Source: JAGOPB01 sp964606295 (lineage in GTDB: Bacteria > Patescibacteriota > Minisyncoccia > Phycocordibacterales > UBA9973). From it: a DNA stretch of 64,000 bases. The stretch is taken from the NCBI GenBank assembly GCA_964606295.1, contig CAZSFR010000001.1, forward strand, positions 59,358 through 123,357, written 5' to 3'. Of the stretch, positions 60,180 through 64,000 are shown in pieces. The first letter of the stretch is position 1. The number at the start of each line of letters is the position of its first letter. The translations under genes were made by a program, and so were the position numbers. A model generated the notes under the pieces. The model did no database searches, was not told the origin of the DNA, and saw only the letters and a list, made by a program, of their open reading frames with translations.

Positions 60180-62449
60180 TTATTGTGTCAAAATATCTAC
60201 GACTTCGAGTTGTTCATCATTTTTAATATCTTCATTGGCAGTAGTGTCAGTTTTCAATTGATTGAGCGCTTCTTCTTCCGCTATTTTCTCTTCGAGAGGG
60301 GTAACAATTTCAAGATTTGCTGGATCGATTGCAATCTCACTTACATCTCCGTTTGGTTCCAAATATTTTACTTCAGATTCTAGAGAAGTACTAATACTTT
60401 GTGACGACATCCCTCCAGAAGCAGTATTGTATTGATTTATCGCAGTCTTATCTCGTGAAAGCCAGAAAATAATCGTGCCTGAAACATCAACAGGTGTTGC
60501 AATGTCTACAGTATCGCCTGATGCAACAAAATTCCATTCTAGTCCTTTTGCTCGTTCGGCTTGTATTTGTTCATCAGTATAGATTATAGGTATTACTCCA
60601 GGAACTATTTCTTCGGTAGTTGTAATAATAGGAATATTTTCATCGTCAAAATATTGTGTAGACTGCGGAATATTTTCATTTACAAAATTATTTATGATAA
60701 TCACCCCTTCACCTGGTGTCGGCACAGAATCAAAATCAGACTGCGTATTCTCTTCATTTATTTCTTGATCTTCAGAAGGAACTTCTTCATCAATATTCAA
60801 ATCAAGTGACGATGATTCCGGATCTATATCAGTATTAGTATCAGTGTTGGCCTCAACCTCAGGCTCAGTAGAAGAATCCGAAGTGACACTGACTTCATCA
60901 CCAGATGAGGACGAATCAGAAGTATCACCGCTCGTTTCAGTTGCTCCCTCTTCGGCATAGACTGGATGTAATCCAAATAATGATTTTATTTTATTTAAAA
61001 CAGTCACTTCATTTGTCGAAGGTGTCACTATATCTTCTGTCACTGGAACCTCTTCTATGATTGGAGTAGGATCTTCTGTTATCGGATCCTCTTCTACGGC
61101 TGGGGCCGGATCTTCTGTCGTAACAGGAACATCTATCAAAATGTCTTCAGTCGGCACATCATCTTCTACTCCTATTATTTGTATGGTTTCTACAACAGTA
61201 CTGTCTTCACTTGTCGGTAAAGGTAGTTCTTGATTTAAATTATTTTCAGACTGCAGGAGAGCTTCTTCAGCGGTAAGTGGAATAAGTTTCGTGTACCAAA
61301 TCATCGGCACTCCTTCACGTAGAATTTTTATTACACGAATGTCTTCGACTGTTGAGTCAGAAAGAACAATGTCGGTAGAAAAGTCTGGTTGAGCGAGTGT
61401 GTCTTCAGGTATTTCACCTGCATACTCAACTTCAATGATCACAGAATCAAGATAGATCACTGGCATCTTATCAAATTTTTCAATGACCTCAAGTTTGATT
61501 TGAATTTTTGATAGGTCGTTCCAATCAGATANNNNNNNNNNNNNNNNNNNNNNNNNNNNNNNNNNNNNNNNNNNNNNNNNNNNNNNNNNNNNNNNNNNNN
61601 NNNNNNNNNNNNNNNNNNNNNNNNNNNNNNNGTCTCAGTTAGCGATTCAGTCTGCGGTTCAGCATTTTGCTGTGGTGTAACTTCTTCAACCACAACATCT
61701 TCCGCAAAAGCTTTTTCCGTAAAATGAAAGAGTGTGATTTCTTCAGATGGGACATTGTCACTTTCTTGTGTATCACTTTCGACAGGGTCAGAAGTTTGCG
61801 GTTGGTCATCCTCTGGTTCACTATCTGGATCATCAGTCGGAATATTTTCTTTCTGTATTACATCCAGAGCTTCTTGTGGGTCCTCGGTAATCACAGTTGG
61901 ATCTTGTGCTTCAGAAGACGTCGTGTCTACATCAAGACTTTCACCATCAATAATTTTCTTTGCCTCTGATTTGTCGTGATCCACTGAACCATCGTCAAGT
62001 GATATGTTGAAAGCAACCTTGAACCCAACAACTTGCATGTTCTCAGGCACTTCTCCCTCAAACCCCCCACAATAAATTTCAGCATTGCCACGAAGACGTG
62101 CAGAGTTATCTTCATTGTACTCACTTTCTTTCGCATCTTCCGAGAGTGATGGTATGCCTTCTGCATTGCTTGGGTATTCCCAACCACCGAGACATGTTGC
62201 GGGATAAAATGTCGCGATATTCGCATGCGATGAAAATGAAAAACTTATTACCAAAAGAGTAATCACCGCAACACCCCCATACCCTAAGTAGAACTTCTTT
62301 TTTGAAAAAAGATCACGCAAACCCTTTTTGTTGAATTCTATTGTAATCGAATGCGGACGAAGCAAAAGAACCTTCGATTTGACCGAAGTTTTAATGTTTT
62401 CTATTTGTCCTGTCCTTAACGAATTCGTCCGCCTACGCCTCAAAAACAT
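60180..62449 (-). CDS. large acidic membrane-anchored surface protein, split by an assembly gap
   Basis: Read as one gene. From ATG 62449: a basic cytoplasmic start, a membrane helix (FYLGYGGVAVITLLVISFSF), a cysteine-containing outer domain (FYPATCLGGWEYPSNAEG, EIYCGGFEGEVPENMQVVGF), then an acidic Pro/Thr/Glu-rich region up to the gap. After the gap the frame ending at 60180 is open right to the Ns: SDWNDLSKIQIKLEVIEKFD, then DKMPVIYLDSVIIEVEYAGE, then more TEDP-rich sequence, to about 450 codons. The ATG at 61466 is therefore internal. It heads the surface gene cluster. Confidence 0.75.
61532..61631. other. assembly gap (100 N)
   Basis: Exactly 100 undetermined bases, the usual placeholder for a gap of unknown size. 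For one continuous frame the true length must be 3n+2, which 100 is not. The flanks are low-complexity acidic coding sequence, a likely cause of assembly failure. Confidence 0.95.
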
Positions 62450-62455
62450 ATATTA

Positions 62456-62461
62456 AGTATA
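62456..62461 (-). promoter_or_regulatory. extended -10 of the surface gene cluster
   Basis: Minus strand TGGTATACT, 6 nt before the ATG at 62449, giving a leaderless transcript for the first gene of the cluster. The 94 nt further upstream, to the restriction-gene remnant, hold nothing else I can identify. Confidence 0.6.
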
Positions 62462-62555
62462 CCACGTGCAAACTAATTTTAAGTAGAAATAACAATGTGA
62501 AATGCGAAAGCGCTAGTAATGTTTCGCCCTACTGATACGTATCGATTTTGTATTG

Positions 62556-62770
62556 TTATAAAAAAGTACTGTACTCAAGAGTTCCAATTTTTCTGTTTTT
62601 ATATTGCAAAACATAATCTATGATTTCTGGCTTACTTCGCTTTCCGCCTACTTCTATTTTGCGGGAGTTATACGAAACTCACAAAGGACTCGTGATTCAT
62701 CCACCTCGCCCCAGCCACTCGCCTTGAGTAGTGGGTCTATATATTCAGCTCGTGTTTCTGATTCATTCAT
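62556..62770 (-). pseudogene. remnant of type I restriction endonuclease subunit R
   Basis: From ATG 62770 the minus strand reads MNESETRAEYIDPLLKASGW and VLCEFRITPAK, then a stop. One extra A in the AAAA run would restore the frame to IEVGGKRSKPEIIDYVLQYK and NRKIGTLE, after which homology ends and a stop follows. Both parts match the N-terminal start of HsdR (about 70 of about 1000 residues). No hsdM or hsdS is nearby. It begins 1 nt past the stop of the DUF4325 gene. The single-base shift could be a sequencing error, but the early loss of homology shows a true remnant. Confidence 0.8.
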
Positions 62771-62771
62771 A

Positions 62772-63821
62772 TTATCTTTTTATTTTGGCTTCACTTTTTG
62801 CACGTTCCACCATAAATCGAACGCCTTCTGACATATTTTCTTCTTTTATTTCTATACTTGGATGAGTGTTCTGAAAAACTCTATAGATTTCGTCTGCAAA
62901 AGCTTGGCCTACAACAGGTACGTCTTCAAAATCAAGTAAAATTATTTTAAATTTATCCAATCCTGACAAAATTCTTCGTGCTTGTGATCGAGAAATATGC
63001 ACCCCACCCATAGTATAAAGTTTCACCCTTATTTCTGTCTTGTCAAAACCATAATCGCTACCATTCGTAAGATTTGTATATTTTTTAAATATGTCCTCAA
63101 GATGTAACATAGAATTAATCGCTATTTCAAAAATAACCCTGGTCCCCCTTTTTTGAGTAGAAACTGTTTTAATCGCAGGACCTTTTTCTGAAACTAATAA
63201 CTGATACCCAAAACTATCCAACAGAAACATATCAGCTGACTTCGAAGTAAAAAAGATTCCCTCTCCGGAGTGAGATTTTGGCATAGTCGTGGTCTTTCCT
63301 TTCAATAAATCTTGGATTGCGTCTATTTCAGAACGAAGTTCTTTCTTTTTCATAATATTACGGAAAACCCCCACCCCAGAGTCATCAATAATAAAAGAAA
63401 GATTATCATTCCTGATAGCCACTTCAACATGAATTGTTTTTGACTCAGAATGTTCAATCGCGTTATTGAACATCTCCGAAAAAGAGAAAGTAAATATACT
63501 TTTTATATTTTCAGATAATTCTCCAATTCTTGGAAATTTTTCTTCAATTTCCATAAGGACTTTGTGCTCCTCCAGTTTTTGGTTTTTGTAAGTCTTTTTA
63601 AGTACTGTCGGTAATATATCTTGGTGATTTGAAAGGTATTTTTTTGAAATATAAAAGGCATTTCGAGTGCTCCCGATTTTTACAACTTCTTTATTTGCAA
63701 TAAGTTCAGATACAACGAGATTTACATACTGGCGTGACACGCCGACGCTACCAGTAATCTCACTGGAAGTGACTCTGCCCTTTTTGTCTATTATATCTAG
63801 TATTCTGTCCTTGTTTGTCAT
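62772..63821 (-). CDS. HTH / GHKL ATPase / DUF4325 regulator
   Basis: About 349 residues in three parts. An N-terminal winged-helix segment (ILDIIDKKGRVTSSEITGSV, GVSRQYVNLVVSEL) would bind DNA. A GHKL-type ATPase follows, like anti-sigma kinases (N box FTFSFSEMFNNAIEHSESK, G1 IDDSGVGV, G2 HSGEGIFFTSKSAD). A C-terminal DUF4325 (STAS-like) segment has FKIILLDFEDVPVVGQAFAD. No phospho-acceptor His domain is present. Start is ATG 63821 (or 63833). Function is a regulator; the signal is unknown. Confidence 0.85.
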   Translation of the reverse strand: MTNKDRILDIIDKKGRVTSSEITGSVGVSRQYVNLVVSELIANKEVVKIGSTRNAFYISKKYLSNHQDILPTVLKKTYKNQKLEEHKVLMEIEEKFPRIGELSENIKSIFTFSFSEMFNNAIEHSESKTIHVEVAIRNDNLSFIIDDSGVGVFRNIMKKKELRSEIDAIQDLLKGKTTTMPKSHSGEGIFFTSKSADMFLLDSFGYQLLVSEKGPAIKTVSTQKRGTRVIFEIAINSMLHLEDIFKKYTNLTNGSDYGFDKTEIRVKLYTMGGVHISRSQARRILSGLDKFKIILLDFEDVPVVGQAFADEIYRVFQNTHPSIEIKEENMSEGVRFMVERAKSEAKIKR

Positions 63822-63843
63822 AAGCAAGCTCATTGTAAACCAA

Positions 63844-63872
63844 TCTATATTCAATTGTCAAGTGATTGTCAA
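63844..63872 (-). promoter_or_regulatory. promoter with doubled -35 for the DUF4325 regulator
   Basis: Minus strand: TTGACA (63872-63867), 17-nt spacer, TATAGA (63849-63844). A second TTGACA (63861-63856) is 18 nt from TACAAT (63837-63832). The tandem repeat TTGTCAAGTGA on the plus strand underlies both -35 boxes and could also be an operator. Confidence 0.6.
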
Positions 63873-63977
63873 GTGATAGATACAAAGCCTAAAATTACCT
63901 TTAGAAATCCAATATCTTCTTAAGACTTGGGTCAAGTACTGGTAGGGCACATTCAACTAGCTAGTGCACCACTTGGA

Positions 63978-63994
63978 TATACTAGAGGAATATG
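63978..63994 (+). promoter_or_regulatory. possible start of a plus-strand gene at the window edge
   Basis: TATACT, then AGAGGAAT, then ATG at 63992-63994, with the reading frame leaving the window after three codons. The arrangement resembles other starts here. The rest of 63873-64000 shows no gene. Confidence 0.3.
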
Positions 63995-64000
63995 AAATAC

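Noticed and set aside
61457..61531. C-terminal end of the 62449 protein after the N block
   Set aside because: This frame depends on the arbitrary length of the gap. The alternative frame is open and continues into a long coding region.
62604..62831. A 75-codon plus-strand ORF
   Set aside because: It overlaps the HsdR remnant and the DUF4325 gene on the other strand, both of which have real homology.

Overview
The window looks like a Patescibacteria / Candidate Phyla Radiation genome, most likely a parcubacterium. The reasons are short or minimal versions of several universal proteins (MetK of 312 residues, AlaS ending after its editing domain, AtpH of 134 residues, a PriA without its ATPase motifs), many small membrane proteins of unknown family, S-layer-like surface proteins, and moderate-to-low GC. 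All full-length genes read well in the standard bacterial code. The lineage is an inference from gene content; no rRNA gene is present.

Layout. 1-6583 (minus strand): F1Fo ATP synthase operon atpZ-like, atpB, E, F, H, A, G and partial atpD, with two unrecognised small ORFs wedged at the atpA/atpG and atpG/atpD junctions and a related 30-nt repeat in atpG and in the atpE-atpF spacer. 6584-6962: tRNA-Ile(GAU) inside a long inverted repeat, flanked by displaced fragments of the same tRNA. 6963-14219: unknown proteins, a membrane histidine kinase operon, a DMT transporter, DnaJ, a CPBP protease and a PEBP-like protein. 14253-15392: metK behind a SAM-I riboswitch with an intrinsic terminator. 15441-19757: small membrane proteins, dnaK, a PaaX/Cas2-like protein and grpE. 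19828-23900: ribosomal block infA-rpmJ-rpsM-rpsK-rpsD-rpoA-rplQ-rplM-rpsI. 23959-40885: an actin-fold/membrane-protein pair, alaS, mgtC, mnmA, a dnaQ-like exonuclease, mltG, a sigma-region-4/HARE-HTH fusion, typA, rseP, frr, a clamp-loader-like protein and mreB. 40992-49059 (mostly plus): pyrE, pyrF (minus), degenerate priA, rpsU, ybeY, ftsA, ftsZ, trxB.

49063-62449 (minus) is the most distinctive region, a cell-surface gene cluster. It holds a very large anchored acidic protein broken by an assembly gap, a 1335-residue protein with two internal repeats, two tandem paralogues with identical C-terminal halves, a DUF916-like protein, a protein with a C-terminal dockerin, and two membrane-anchored proteins with N-terminal cohesin-like domains. 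Together these suggest a cohesin-dockerin surface assembly. At the right edge lie a frameshifted remnant of a type I restriction R subunit and an HTH / GHKL-ATPase / DUF4325 regulator.

Across the window, many first genes of transcription units have a -10 hexamer (often with an upstream TG) only 6-9 nt before the ATG and no Shine-Dalgarno sequence. This suggests that leaderless transcripts are common here, and I used it to choose several starts.
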